From the NCBI RefSeq assembly GCF_001006485.1, contig NZ_JUET01000076.1, positions 62,001 through 126,000 of the forward strand: a stretch of DNA of 64,000 nucleotides, written 5' to 3'. The position numbers and the translations under genes were made by a program. Position 1 is the first letter of the stretch. Every line of letters begins with the position of its first letter. Below the pieces are notes generated by a model. It saw only the letters and a list, made by a program, of their open reading frames with translations, did no database searches and was not told where the DNA came from. Below are positions 47,144 through 55,831 of the stretch, in pieces. The stretch is from Tannerella forsythia. GTDB lineage: Bacteria; Bacteroidota; Bacteroidia; Bacteroidales; Tannerellaceae.

Positions 47144-48184
47144 TTACTGCACGACCTCTACCCTGACGCTGTCTTTGATGGACGACTGATATTGTCCGCT
47201 GATCACGACGCGGGCATCATGGTCGATACCTGATACTATTTCATATTCGTCGTTCATGCGTCGTCCGAGCTGAACGACCCGTCGGTAAACGACGCTGTCT
47301 TGACAGACATAGACGTACCTCTCGCCCGAACCGGCTTGTTTGATGATCGCCTTGTCGGGGATAATGACATGATCGGCTGTGCCGAAGTTAAGCGTTACGC
47401 GGGCAAACATCCCGGGACGCACGCGCATGTCGCGGTTGTCGAGCCGTATTTCAACGACAAACGTGCGAGTGGTCGGGTCGATGGTCGGATAGAGCAGATT
47501 TACTTTTCCTTCAAACTCTTCTTCTCCGTACACATCGAATTTCACGCTGACAGTCGAGTTTTTGGCTATCCGTGTGAAATAACTCTCCGAAACGTTGATC
47601 AGAAGTTTGACGGGCATGATCTGCTCGACGGTCACCACCGGCGTTCCTCCGCCATACATGTCGCCACTGTCGTAATTGCGAGCCGTTACCACGCCGCTGA
47701 TCGGACTTACGAGCGCCGTATTTTCGAGCATATTCTTGTATGACGTTTGACGCATCTCCAATGTCATTTTCGAGGCTTCCCACTCCGATTTGGAGACACC
47801 GCCGATTTTATACAATTCGTCGATGCGCGTGAATTCCGTCGCCTGATTATCTAATTGCAGTTTCAATTGCTTCAGACCGGAAGCGTCCATCTGTACCAGC
47901 TTCTGCCCTTTGCCGACGCGGTCGCCCACTTCGACGTATATTTTCTCGATGCGCACAGGCGAAGAAGGGGCGATATGGTTGGTTGCGTATGCCTGTACCG
48001 TTGCCGTATATTCCTGAACCTGATCGACCGGTCGTGTCGTAACCGAAGCGAGTTTCACTTTCGGCTTTTCGTCTTTTATCTCCTGTGTTTTGCTGCCTCC
48101 GGAGCAGGCGCTCAGCAGTCCTGTAAGGCAAAGGGCTGCTAATTGGTATCTCTTTCTCATTGATATCTTCTTTTTCATTGACAT
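47144..48184 (-). CDS. RND efflux periplasmic adaptor (membrane fusion) lipoprotein
   Basis: The 346-residue product has a lipoprotein signal with Cys26 or so (GLLSACSGG). It has the adaptor layout: a split lipoyl domain (IEKIYVEVGDRVGKGQKLVQMD ... and GVVTARNYDSGDM), a short alpha-hairpin, a beta-barrel domain, and a C-terminal membrane-proximal domain. The first ATG is used, but an internal ATG nine codons in (MRKRYQL) is also plausible. It lies 17 bp after the TolC gene. Confidence 0.94.
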   Translation of the reverse strand: MSMKKKISMRKRYQLAALCLTGLLSACSGGSKTQEIKDEKPKVKLASVTTRPVDQVQEYTATVQAYATNHIAPSSPVRIEKIYVEVGDRVGKGQKLVQMDASGLKQLKLQLDNQATEFTRIDELYKIGGVSKSEWEASKMTLEMRQTSYKNMLENTALVSPISGVVTARNYDSGDMYGGGTPVVTVEQIMPVKLLINVSESYFTRIAKNSTVSVKFDVYGEEEFEGKVNLLYPTIDPTTRTFVVEIRLDNRDMRVRPGMFARVTLNFGTADHVIIPDKAIIKQAGSGERYVYVCQDSVVYRRVVQLGRRMNDEYEIVSGIDHDARVVISGQYQSSIKDSVRVEVVQ

Positions 48185-48200
48185 CTATCGTTTTATATTT

Positions 48201-49667
48201 TTACTTGATTTCTGTTTCTTTTCCCAATATCAGGTCGAGGTCTGTTTTAGCTACCAGATAGTTGTAGATCGACTGTGTGTAGGTCAATTGCGATTGCATC
48301 AGCGCCACTTCCGAATCGTTCAATTCAAGGATCGTGCCTTTACCTACATCGTATCGCTTCTGAGCGATACTGCGGCCTTTCATCGCCTGATTCACATTCT
48401 CCCTGTTTGAGGCGAGCTGTTCGACCGACTGCTGCATGTTGTTCAGATAGCTTTTGGCCTGCATATTCAGGTTTCTGCGAAGATTCGTCCGGTTCCAGTT
48501 CATCTGATTCAGTTGAATCTTTGTCTGTTTCATTTTGTAGAGCCGCCGACCGCCGGTATAGAGTGGAACGGAAACAGTGATTCCGACGGAACTGTAGGGA
48601 TTCCACCGGTAATTACGGAACCTGAAATTTTCGTTCATTGCCGTCCATTGATAGATGGCCGAGAGCGACACGTTCGGCAGGAAAGCCGCTTTGTCCATCT
48701 CGCAGGTTTTTTTCAGCATCTCGGTTTGCAAATCCATTTGTTTGAGCGAAGAATTGAAGGCCAACTGTGCGGTATCGATATGCATATAGTCGGCGTACAG
48801 ATCCGCTTCGTAATCCGAGAGTTTGCCCATTACGACGATGTTGAAACCCGCATCGACCCCCATCAATACCTTTAACTGGAGATTAGTCAATGTTACGGCA
48901 TTCCGTGCCTGAATAAGGTTGGGATTGAGGTTGCGTACCTGTACCTCGGCACGTATCTTGTCGTATTCGGACACGAGTCCCTGCCTGAACTTATTTGTCA
49001 CATTCTCCAGATTATCCTGTGCCTGCCTGTAGCTTTGTTTTAATACTTCATACGAATCTTGCGCCAGCAGGAGCTGGAAGTATGCTTTCGATACTTGATT
49101 CACCATGTCCAGCTTGGAGGCTCGTGCTTTTTCGGCGGCCAACTCCACATCAATGGCCGAAAGTTGAATGGATTTATACAGGGTAGGGGCGAACAGGGGC
49201 AGCGAAAGGTTAAATCCACCAGACCAGTTGTTGCTCAATCCTACTTCAATACCTTCGTTCGATCTTCCACCGCTGCCGCCTTTGGGAAGTTGCGGCATAT
49301 CCATGCCTAATTTCTCGTAGAGAGGTTTGGTCAGCCCAATGATCGGTTCCAGCAGCATGGCAGCGAATCCTCCGCCATCGTCATCGCCTCCGCCCATATA
49401 CATTACCTGCTTCTTAAGAGTGCGCGTATAGCCTGCCGATCCGGACAGCTGAGGAAATAACTGCGCAATCATCTCCTTGCGAGCATATTGTTTCTTTTCG
49501 ATCTCCTGTCCGGCAACCCTGACCGTCGGATTTTCGGCCAGTGCGATTTCTATCGCTTGCTCGAGTTTGATCTTCAGGGTATCGGTATGCTGCTGCGAAA
49601 GACTGTTCTGTGCGTTTGCCGGAAGTCCCGACCCTCCGAGCCACAACCACAGAAGAATATATTTCAT
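48201..49667 (-). CDS. TolC-family outer membrane efflux protein
   Basis: The product is ~488 residues from ATG 49667, where the signal peptide begins (MKYILLWLWLGGSGLPANAQ). Two TolC repeats form long helices (AEKARASKLDMVNQVSKAYFQLLLAQDSYEVLKQ and the matching second half). VSVPLYTGGRRLYKM is the typical strand motif. It is the first gene of the efflux operon TolC-adaptor-pump-PII-like. Confidence 0.93.
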   Translation of the reverse strand: MKYILLWLWLGGSGLPANAQNSLSQQHTDTLKIKLEQAIEIALAENPTVRVAGQEIEKKQYARKEMIAQLFPQLSGSAGYTRTLKKQVMYMGGGDDDGGGFAAMLLEPIIGLTKPLYEKLGMDMPQLPKGGSGGRSNEGIEVGLSNNWSGGFNLSLPLFAPTLYKSIQLSAIDVELAAEKARASKLDMVNQVSKAYFQLLLAQDSYEVLKQSYRQAQDNLENVTNKFRQGLVSEYDKIRAEVQVRNLNPNLIQARNAVTLTNLQLKVLMGVDAGFNIVVMGKLSDYEADLYADYMHIDTAQLAFNSSLKQMDLQTEMLKKTCEMDKAAFLPNVSLSAIYQWTAMNENFRFRNYRWNPYSSVGITVSVPLYTGGRRLYKMKQTKIQLNQMNWNRTNLRRNLNMQAKSYLNNMQQSVEQLASNRENVNQAMKGRSIAQKRYDVGKGTILELNDSEVALMQSQLTYTQSIYNYLVAKTDLDLILGKETEIK

Positions 49668-49726
49668 ATTTCTTATCATCATATTTCGTGTTTAGTAATA
49701 ACGAACGATTCCATAAATATTGATGA

Positions 49727-49734
49727 CAAAAGTA
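49727..49734 (-). promoter_or_regulatory. -7 box (TACTTTTG) for the efflux operon
   Basis: Minus-strand TACTTTTG lies about 60 bp upstream of the TolC start and fits TAnnTTTG. It lies in the 228-bp divergent spacer shared with the AraC gene. Confidence 0.5.
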
Positions 49735-49895
49735 GTGGATCCGTCATGGATGGAAAAGGGATAATCTGTTAGAAAATTAGTCAATATCGAATATTTGGGA
49801 AAGCGAATGACGGAAAAGTGGAAAAAATATGGGTGAAAAAAGAAAATATGGAAAAAAAGTAGTATCTTCGCTTCCGTTTACTAAGAAAAGAGCGG

Positions 49896-50846
49896 ATGCC
49901 TCGTATCTTTGAAGATACCGTAAGAAGGTTGGGGAACATTGTCGTTTCGTCCGATGTTTTCCAAAATGATATTCTGGTCATGCATTATGATCACGATTAT
50001 GCCACTCGCAACGATCGGGCGGGGCGAATTTACCAGCATTATCTAAGAGCTCCTTCACGCATGAATGCGTTGCTTTTTATCGGGGTTACAAGCGGTAGCA
50101 TGGAGCTACAGGTCGATTATGTGAATTACAGCATATCGGATTACGGGCTTATGGTTATACTCCCGACACATATTACGCAAATGAAACGCATCAGCCCAGA
50201 TCTGAAAGTATGGCTTCTGATGATTTCGACGTCGTATTTGGATACACTCTCACAATCGAAAGAAAAACATCCGTCGACGTTGATTTCGTATATGCAGCTA
50301 AAAAAACATCCGCTGAAACAGTTCGATTCTGAAAGATTTCAGCAGATTGGAAAGAGTTTGGACTTTCTTTGTGAGAAAATCAGACAACCTGAGCACTTTT
50401 TCTATCAAGGCTTGGTCAATATGGCATTACATCTGTTCCTGATGGATTTGGGAGATATTTATCTGGATAAACAAAAAACGTTGCATCCCCCCACATTGAG
50501 CCGCAAAGAAGAACTGTTTGCCGATTTTTTGGATTTGCTCTCCACGCATTGTAAGGAACAACATGAGGTTTCGTTTTATGCGAATAAACTTTGTATCACT
50601 TCACAGTATCTTTCGTTAGTGCTGAAGGAGCAGAGCGGCAAGTCGGCCAGCCGGTGGATTCAAGATGCCTTGATGCTCGAGGCGAAAATCTTGCTTAAAG
50701 CACCCCGTGCAAGTGTACAGCAAGTGGCGGACGAACTGTATTTTCCTGATCAGTCTACCTTCGGAAAATTTTTCAAAAAACATGAGGGGCTTTCACCCAT
50801 CGCTTTTCGCAGACAGGGAGTCCCTCTTTTTAAGGATAAAATATAA
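49896..50846 (+). CDS. AraC-family transcriptional regulator
   Basis: The 316-residue product has an N-terminal ligand-sensing domain (residues ~20-190; no clear motif) and a C-terminal AraC DNA-binding domain with two helix-turn-helix units: VSFYANKLCITSQYLSLVLKEQ and SVQQVADELYFPDQSTFGKFFKK, followed by GLSPIAFR. It is divergent from the RND operon across 228 bp, so it probably controls the pump. A weak -7-like TATCTTCG is at 49863-49870. Confidence 0.92.
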   Translation: MPRIFEDTVRRLGNIVVSSDVFQNDILVMHYDHDYATRNDRAGRIYQHYLRAPSRMNALLFIGVTSGSMELQVDYVNYSISDYGLMVILPTHITQMKRISPDLKVWLLMISTSYLDTLSQSKEKHPSTLISYMQLKKHPLKQFDSERFQQIGKSLDFLCEKIRQPEHFFYQGLVNMALHLFLMDLGDIYLDKQKTLHPPTLSRKEELFADFLDLLSTHCKEQHEVSFYANKLCITSQYLSLVLKEQSGKSASRWIQDALMLEAKILLKAPRASVQQVADELYFPDQSTFGKFFKKHEGLSPIAFRRQGVPLFKDKI

Positions 50847-50969
50847 AAGGTACGTACATAACGGGTGAACGGCTTCGTTGCTTGCGGAATGTAAACTCGG
50901 TCATATACGTTTGTATGCTCCCTCGCTTTCATCCTTAGCGTCTTGCATTTCACCCATGCATACACACCT

Positions 50970-51015
50970 AAAGAGGGTGTGCCCAAACATTGCGTTTTGA
51001 CACACCCCCCTCTTA
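50970..51015. terminator. Hairpin between the AraC gene and the repeat-protein gene
   Basis: AAGAGGGTGTG pairs with CACACCCCCCTCTT around a ~20-base loop, with a small bulge. It lies between two convergent genes and could terminate both. Confidence 0.5.
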
Positions 51016-51039
51016 CGAAGATTTACTCTCTTTGCTTTT

Positions 51040-51462
51040 TTAAAAATCAAAGAAAAAGAAAGCGACTGCTGCCCATTCTTTTTTTACTCCCGAAGCCCGG
51101 CCGATGCTCGAATTGTTCTTGTTGCGCACCGTACCATCAGACTCGATCTTACCGATTTTTGTGTTGTTTTCGTTACGTACTGTGCCGTCGGACTCGACCT
51201 TCCCAACCTTTGAATTGCTGGCATTACGAATTGTCCCATCCGATTCAATTTTACCGATTTGTGCATTGTTACGGTCGCGGATGGTTCCGTTCGATTCGAT
51301 CTTACCCACCTGCGAATTGCTTTTGTTGCGAATCACGCCGTCGGAGCTGATGCTGCCAATCTGCTGATTACTGTTTCCACGCAACGTCTGCGCACTGGTT
51401 TGTTGCGGCATTGCAATCCATGCCATCAGGCACGCCGCAAGGATGTACATCATTTTTTTCAT
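51040..51462 (-). CDS. Exported protein with 17-residue tandem repeats
   Basis: The product is 140 residues from ATG 51462, where a signal peptide begins (MKKMMYILAACLMAWIAM, cleaved near TSAQ). Residues 32-124 consist of five full 17-residue units and one partial, consensus N-x-x-IGKIESDGTIRN-x-x. The last residues are strongly hydrophobic (AAVAFFFFDF). The units differ more in DNA than in protein, consistent with selection on the repeat. A small beta-repeat fold is likely. I do not recognise a named family or function. Confidence 0.75.
   Translation of the reverse strand: MKKMMYILAACLMAWIAMPQQTSAQTLRGNSNQQIGSISSDGVIRNKSNSQVGKIESNGTIRDRNNAQIGKIESDGTIRNASNSKVGKVESDGTVRNENNTKIGKIESDGTVRNKNNSSIGRASGVKKEWAAVAFFFFDF
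51091..51369 (-). repeat. 51-bp coding tandem repeats
   Basis: Five and a half units of 51 bp encode the repeated GKIESDGTIRN segments of the protein above. Confidence 0.8.
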
Positions 51463-51543
51463 GTCTTTTACATTGAAGAGATTCATTTTTCTTTCCCAAA
51501 AGTTTACTGGCGTTTCTTGTTGTTTCTTGAGCGGTTGTTTTTT

Positions 51544-53103
51544 TTATTTCGCCACCCGTTCAAGCCATTTGACCATACTCAACATAACAATCATTGACAG
51601 ACCTGTTGCTGCCACAAAAACTAACCAGCATATCCACAAAGGAACCGAAGAATATAATATCCCCCCAATGAATAACAACGCATTACCTATTGCTGTTGCT
51701 GCAAGCCATGCTCCTTGCATTAATCCCTGCAAATGAGGCGGTGATACTTTAGATACAAAAGATAATCCGAGAGGAGAAATAAATAATTCGGCTACAGTTA
51801 AGATGAAGTACATTCCGACTAATATCCAAGGTGTTACTCGCATAGATTGAATGGCCTCCAAACTCATATTTCCTAAAGATTCTTTTGCCGGTAAAGCCAA
51901 TGAAATAATCATAATAAAAATATAAGCGATTGATGCTATCCCCATACCTATAGCAATTTTCATCGGTGTGGATGGCTCTTTTCCTCTTTTTCGCAAAGCA
52001 CCAAAAAGCCACATCACTAATGGAGTTAATGTTACAACAAAGAACGGATTTACAGACTGAAAAATTTCTGCACCTTTAATTCGCGTAAAGCCCAGATCAA
52101 TATTAATAATGTCCAGATTTACATAGTCTCTGGCAAAATATGTCAAAGAGTACCCATTCTGATGGAAGGACAACCAGAAGAATATGACTACACCAAATAC
52201 AGCAAATAAGGCATATATGCGTTGTCTGATTTCATTTGCACTCATTTTTATTTCCTCTTTGGTTATAGTTCCTTGAGTATTTTTTGCTTTTAAAGCGGGA
52301 TCCGGAAATTTGGCTTTATTGAATAGGTAGATGATTATTGAAATAATCATTGCTACAATAGCAGCCATAAAAGCATATTGAAAACCTCTGTTAAACACCT
52401 CCAAATAGTTGTTTGAGAAATTTGTTAAGTCAATTAGGGTATCAGGTTTTGTAAGATAGGTTGAATTGGCATATTCTGTTAAACGACTTAATGATTCTGT
52501 TGCCATTGAGTCTCCCTTTCTTAAATATTCATGACAAAGCTCAGGCAATTCAGCATTATAGTCAAAGTTGTTAACCTTTAACCACCAGTTCCTGACCCCA
52601 ATAGCTATAAAAGGAGCAAAAAAGCCTCCGATATTTATGAACATATAGAAAATTTGAAATCCAGCATCTCTTTGACTGGCATATTTCGGATCATCATACA
52701 TTTGTCCGACAATCGCCTGTAAATTCCCTTTGAATAAACCATTACCAAAAGCAATAACTAACAATCCCAGGCATGTGATAATTAAATAAAGAGTGAGGTT
52801 GGGTACTGGAGTAGGAGTAGGAATGGCTATAATAAGGTAACCTATAGCCATTAAGATTAAGCCTATAAGAATAATGCCTTTATAATTTTTCGTTCTGTCT
52901 GCAATAAGTCCTCCTACCAATGCCAAAAGATAGATGGAGGCATAAAATGCAGAATAAACATAACCTGTTTGTGTTTCTGACAATCCAAATTTAGCAGAAA
53001 TAAATAGTGTCAAAATGGCCATCATAATGTAGAAACCAAATCGTTCTCCCATATTTGACAGCGCAGCTCCGATAAGCCCTTTAGGGTGATCTTTAAAAAT
53101 CAT
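51544..53103 (-). CDS. POT/PTR2-family peptide:proton symporter
   Basis: The 519-residue product has about 12-14 membrane helices of the major facilitator fold. POT signatures are present: the N-terminal ALSNMGERFGFYIMMAILTLF with the ExxERxxxY-like NMGERFGFY, and the loop GLFKGNLQAIVGQMY, and AELFISPLGLSFVSKVSP near the C-terminus. It imports di- or tripeptides with protons. Base composition is clearly more AT-rich than that of its neighbours (about 37% G+C in a hand-counted 60-base sample at 52681, versus 50% at 53521). Confidence 0.93.
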   Translation of the reverse strand: MIFKDHPKGLIGAALSNMGERFGFYIMMAILTLFISAKFGLSETQTGYVYSAFYASIYLLALVGGLIADRTKNYKGIILIGLILMAIGYLIIAIPTPTPVPNLTLYLIITCLGLLVIAFGNGLFKGNLQAIVGQMYDDPKYASQRDAGFQIFYMFINIGGFFAPFIAIGVRNWWLKVNNFDYNAELPELCHEYLRKGDSMATESLSRLTEYANSTYLTKPDTLIDLTNFSNNYLEVFNRGFQYAFMAAIVAMIISIIIYLFNKAKFPDPALKAKNTQGTITKEEIKMSANEIRQRIYALFAVFGVVIFFWLSFHQNGYSLTYFARDYVNLDIINIDLGFTRIKGAEIFQSVNPFFVVTLTPLVMWLFGALRKRGKEPSTPMKIAIGMGIASIAYIFIMIISLALPAKESLGNMSLEAIQSMRVTPWILVGMYFILTVAELFISPLGLSFVSKVSPPHLQGLMQGAWLAATAIGNALLFIGGILYSSVPLWICWLVFVAATGLSMIVMLSMVKWLERVAK

Positions 53104-53157
53104 AATTAATTACTTTAAATATAGTTATACATTGTATATTGTTTAATTCAGTTGACT

Positions 53158-54228
53158 TTATTGAATAATCTGTTTAATTGCTCCGGTTTCGGGATAGAAA
53201 AAGACTTTGACAGGGGCTTTCTTGTCATCAAACATCACCGGAGCCAGCCCTTCGCGAGTACCGAACTGCACGATCTGCACCTCGCCCTGATAGAGTTTCT
53301 TCGTACCCGTTTCAATCTCGACATGTGCCTTGCCCGGCACGTTATATACAATACCTTTCAGCATTTTTTCTTTCTTCTCGGCTTCTTTTGGGTCAAGTTC
53401 CGGAGCACGTTCTGTGGCATGCAGACTCAGGTAGACGGGTTGTCCGCCCAAATCGTCGGCATCTAAGAGGCCAAGTTTTTCCGAGAAACGGAATAACACC
53501 TCTTTATTGAGGTCGTCTTGTGGGACGATGCGTACTTCATGAAAAGTCGTTTTACGCTGCCGGCGACCGATAAAGAGTGTTGTCAGTGCCTGCTCCTGAT
53601 CGGTAAGTTGTTGCAGCACAAGTCTCATAGCTTCACCATCGGGGGGCATGTTATCGGCCTCTCCCGAAACAATATCCATCTTGCTTTCGCGCAGCCGGTA
53701 GATTTGTTTGGCAGCTACTTCGGCCTGTCGTGTTACGGAGCCGGCCATAAGCAGTTCCTCGGTCATTACGGCGGTTACGTCGGTCGTTTCTGCTGCTTGC
53801 GCTTCGTGCTTCGTATTTTTCAGATTCGATTCGGCTGGGGTATAGTCAGCGTTAATCGAGCACATCAGGCCGTCTTCGGTCAGATAGACGTATGGCGCAA
53901 CAGTTCTCGATTTGAATTCGATCGTATAGGTATTTTCTTCGTCGGGTACGCCTTTATTCTCTAAATAGATTTTTCCCAATTCATAATATACATGGTCGTT
54001 CGTCACGGCGTCTTTTACCCCCAGATATTTTTCTGCGTATTTATAGTAGGGTCCGGCCTTACAAGTTACTTTCGTCACTTCAGCGGTTACGATAAGCGAC
54101 GTTTTGGGGAGAGCGTAAGTCACTCCGTATCCGTTGCTTTTCATGGCCACTTTTTTCTCGACCCGCGTCTGCGATATTGCAACAAACGATCCGAGCAATA
54201 GGCTGACAACTAATATATTGGTTCTCAT
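53158..54228 (-). CDS. DUF4831 family exported protein
   Basis: The product is ~356 residues from ATG 54228, where a signal peptide starts (MRTNILVVSLLLGSFVAISQ). The longer ORF start at 54423 is rejected because it runs through the promoter. The body matches the Bacteroidetes family DUF4831: GVTYALPKTSLIVTAEVTK, KYAEKYLGVKDAV and YELGKIYLENKGVPDEENTY. The C-terminal part ends in GAIKQIIQ. It is probably periplasmic; function unknown. Confidence 0.82.
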   Translation of the reverse strand: MRTNILVVSLLLGSFVAISQTRVEKKVAMKSNGYGVTYALPKTSLIVTAEVTKVTCKAGPYYKYAEKYLGVKDAVTNDHVYYELGKIYLENKGVPDEENTYTIEFKSRTVAPYVYLTEDGLMCSINADYTPAESNLKNTKHEAQAAETTDVTAVMTEELLMAGSVTRQAEVAAKQIYRLRESKMDIVSGEADNMPPDGEAMRLVLQQLTDQEQALTTLFIGRRQRKTTFHEVRIVPQDDLNKEVLFRFSEKLGLLDADDLGGQPVYLSLHATERAPELDPKEAEKKEKMLKGIVYNVPGKAHVEIETGTKKLYQGEVQIVQFGTREGLAPVMFDDKKAPVKVFFYPETGAIKQIIQ

Positions 54229-54257
54229 TTTTTGTTCTTTTTTTGAAAATAATCGCA

Positions 54258-54289
54258 CAAATCTATGCAATATTTTCCGTTCCTGCAAA
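54258..54289 (-). promoter_or_regulatory. Full sigma-ABfr-type promoter of the DUF4831 gene
   Basis: On the minus strand, TTTG (54289-54286), a 20-base spacer and TAGATTTG (54265-54258) match the -33/-7 arrangement exactly. Confidence 0.7.
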
Positions 54290-54297
54290 ATTGTATG

Positions 54298-54305
54298 TAC
54301 TTTTG
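54298..54305 (+). promoter_or_regulatory. -7 box (TACTTTTG) for the DUF3467 gene
   Basis: TACTTTTG lies 25 bp before ATG 54331, so two divergent promoters share this ~100-bp spacer. Confidence 0.6.
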
Positions 54306-54330
54306 TCCCGTTATCAAATGAACGTTTATA

Positions 54331-54648
54331 ATGGAAAATTCTCCTGCACCGAATGAAATACAAGTAGAAATTACGGACGATATGGCACAGGGCACATATG
54401 CTAATCTGGCGATAGTGGCACATTCGTCATCCGAGTTTATTCTCGACTTTATCCAGATTATGCCGGGTGCTCCTAAAGCGAAGGTTAAGAGCCGTATTAT
54501 TCTTACCCCCGACAATGCACAGCGTTTGCTTTATGCCTTGCAGGATAATATCCGCAAGTTTGAAGAGCAGCAGCAAAGCGGGGGAGGCACGAACACGGAT
54601 GCATTCAGCAACCTCATTCCGCCAATCGGTACGCCGGGACAGGCCTAA
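54331..54648 (+). CDS. DUF3467 family protein
   Basis: The 105-residue cytosolic product shows the DUF3467 pattern: IQVEITDDMAQGTYANLAIV, FILDFIQIMPG and RIILTPDNAQRLLYALQDNI. A Gln/Gly-rich tail follows. The family is small, widely conserved and of unknown function. Its stop codon overlaps that of the convergent carbamoyltransferase gene by four bases. Confidence 0.88.
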   Translation: MENSPAPNEIQVEITDDMAQGTYANLAIVAHSSSEFILDFIQIMPGAPKAKVKSRIILTPDNAQRLLYALQDNIRKFEEQQQSGGGTNTDAFSNLIPPIGTPGQA

Positions 54649-55607
54649 GCGATTGATTTTAAGTCTTCCAACATCTGTTTGAGTACGGTTTGTGCCGAAA
54701 TCTCGCGGTTGGCTGCTTGTGCAATAACAAGACTCTGAGGACTTTCAATCACTTCGTCGGTTACAATCAAATTACGGCGCACAGGCAGACAGTGCATGAA
54801 AAATGCCTGATTGGTCAGTGCCATTTTTTCGGTATCGACCGTCCATGAACGATCGGTACTGAGCACTTCTCCGTAATGCGGGTCTTTGTATGCCGCCCAG
54901 TTTTTAGCGTAGATAAAATCGGCTCCTTCAAAAGCTTTGCGTTGGTTATGTTCTACCCGGGCAGTCCCGACAAATTGCGGGTCTAATTCGTATCCTTCGG
55001 GATGCGTAATGACGAGTTCGTATCCGGCGGCATTTATCCATTCGGCAAAGCTATTGGGCACGGCCTGCGGTAATGCGCGCGGATGCGGCGTCCAAGTCAG
55101 CACGATTTTCGGACGTTCTGTACGTTTATATTCTTCAATCGTGATCAGGTCGGCAAAACTTTGTAAAGGATGGCGCGTGGCGGCTTCCATGCTGAAGACC
55201 GGTCGGCCGGAGTAGCGAATAAACTGCTGAAGAATTTTTTCGCTGTAGTCGTCTTCCTTATTTTCAAAACGCGCAAACGAGCGTACCCCGATGATGTCGC
55301 AATAACACCCCATAACGGGAATGGCTTCCAGCAAATGCTCGCTTTTGTCACCATCCATTACTACTCCCCGTTCGGTTTCCAGCCGCCACGCTCCCTGATT
55401 GACATCGAGCACGATAACGTTCATACCCAAATTAGTAGCAGCCTTCTGTGTACTTAGTCGAGTACGCAGGCTATTATTGAAAAAAATAAGCAATGCCGTC
55501 TTGTTTTTGCCCACTTCTTGATATTGGAAACGGTTCTTCTTAAGCTCCAAGGCTTCTTTTATAGCCTGACGAACATCGCCGATATCTTTTACTTTCGTAA
55601 AATTCAT
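54645..55607 (-). CDS. argF': N-succinylornithine carbamoyltransferase-type enzyme
   Basis: The 320-residue product belongs to the Bacteroidetes ArgF' group, which carbamoylates N-succinylornithine in arginine synthesis. The carbamoyl-phosphate loop reads SLRTR (residues 46-50), followed by LSTQKA. HPLQSF and the catalytic HCLP motif (FMHCLPVRR) are intact. The loop MDGDKSEHLLEA contains Ser89 at the position where, from memory, the B. fragilis enzyme has Pro90 and acetylornithine enzymes have Glu. Substrate choice (succinyl or acetyl) is therefore less certain than the family. Confidence 0.92.
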   Translation of the reverse strand: MNFTKVKDIGDVRQAIKEALELKKNRFQYQEVGKNKTALLIFFNNSLRTRLSTQKAATNLGMNVIVLDVNQGAWRLETERGVVMDGDKSEHLLEAIPVMGCYCDIIGVRSFARFENKEDDYSEKILQQFIRYSGRPVFSMEAATRHPLQSFADLITIEEYKRTERPKIVLTWTPHPRALPQAVPNSFAEWINAAGYELVITHPEGYELDPQFVGTARVEHNQRKAFEGADFIYAKNWAAYKDPHYGEVLSTDRSWTVDTEKMALTNQAFFMHCLPVRRNLIVTDEVIESPQSLVIAQAANREISAQTVLKQMLEDLKSIA

Positions 55608-55644
55608 ATGATTCGTGTCTTTTGTCGTTTTATGGTTTGCTCTG

Positions 55645-55652
55645 CAAATTTA
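55645..55652 (-). promoter_or_regulatory. -7 box (TAAATTTG) for argF'
   Basis: Minus-strand TAAATTTG lies 38 bp upstream of ATG 55607 and fits TAnnTTTG; a TTG lies about 21 bases further upstream. Confidence 0.6.
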
Positions 55653-55784
55653 CATAAAAATCCGCCTGCTTTCAAGCGTTATGGATAAAAAATCAAGCTT
55701 TCCATTCTGAATCAACGTTTCTTTCTTATCCGAAGCGCAGATGTATATTGTTGAGAAGAGATGAATCGACTTTTTTTGATTTTA

Positions 55785-55808
55785 TTTAGGGTTTATGCCT
55801 AAACGTTT
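55785..55808. promoter_or_regulatory. Overlapping palindromes ahead of fecR (possible operator)
   Basis: TTTAGG-(7)-CCTAAA at 55785-55803 overlaps AAACGTTT at 55801-55808, about 24-46 bp before ATG 55832. No clear TAnnTTTG box is seen here, so the locus may use another sigma factor or regulator. Confidence 0.35.
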
Positions 55809-55831
55809 GCTTTATACACAAACGATAATGA

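Noticed and set aside
54229-54423. N-terminal extension of the DUF4831 protein
   Set aside because: The extension crosses the gene's own promoter and the start of the divergent DUF3467 gene; a signal peptide begins at 54228.
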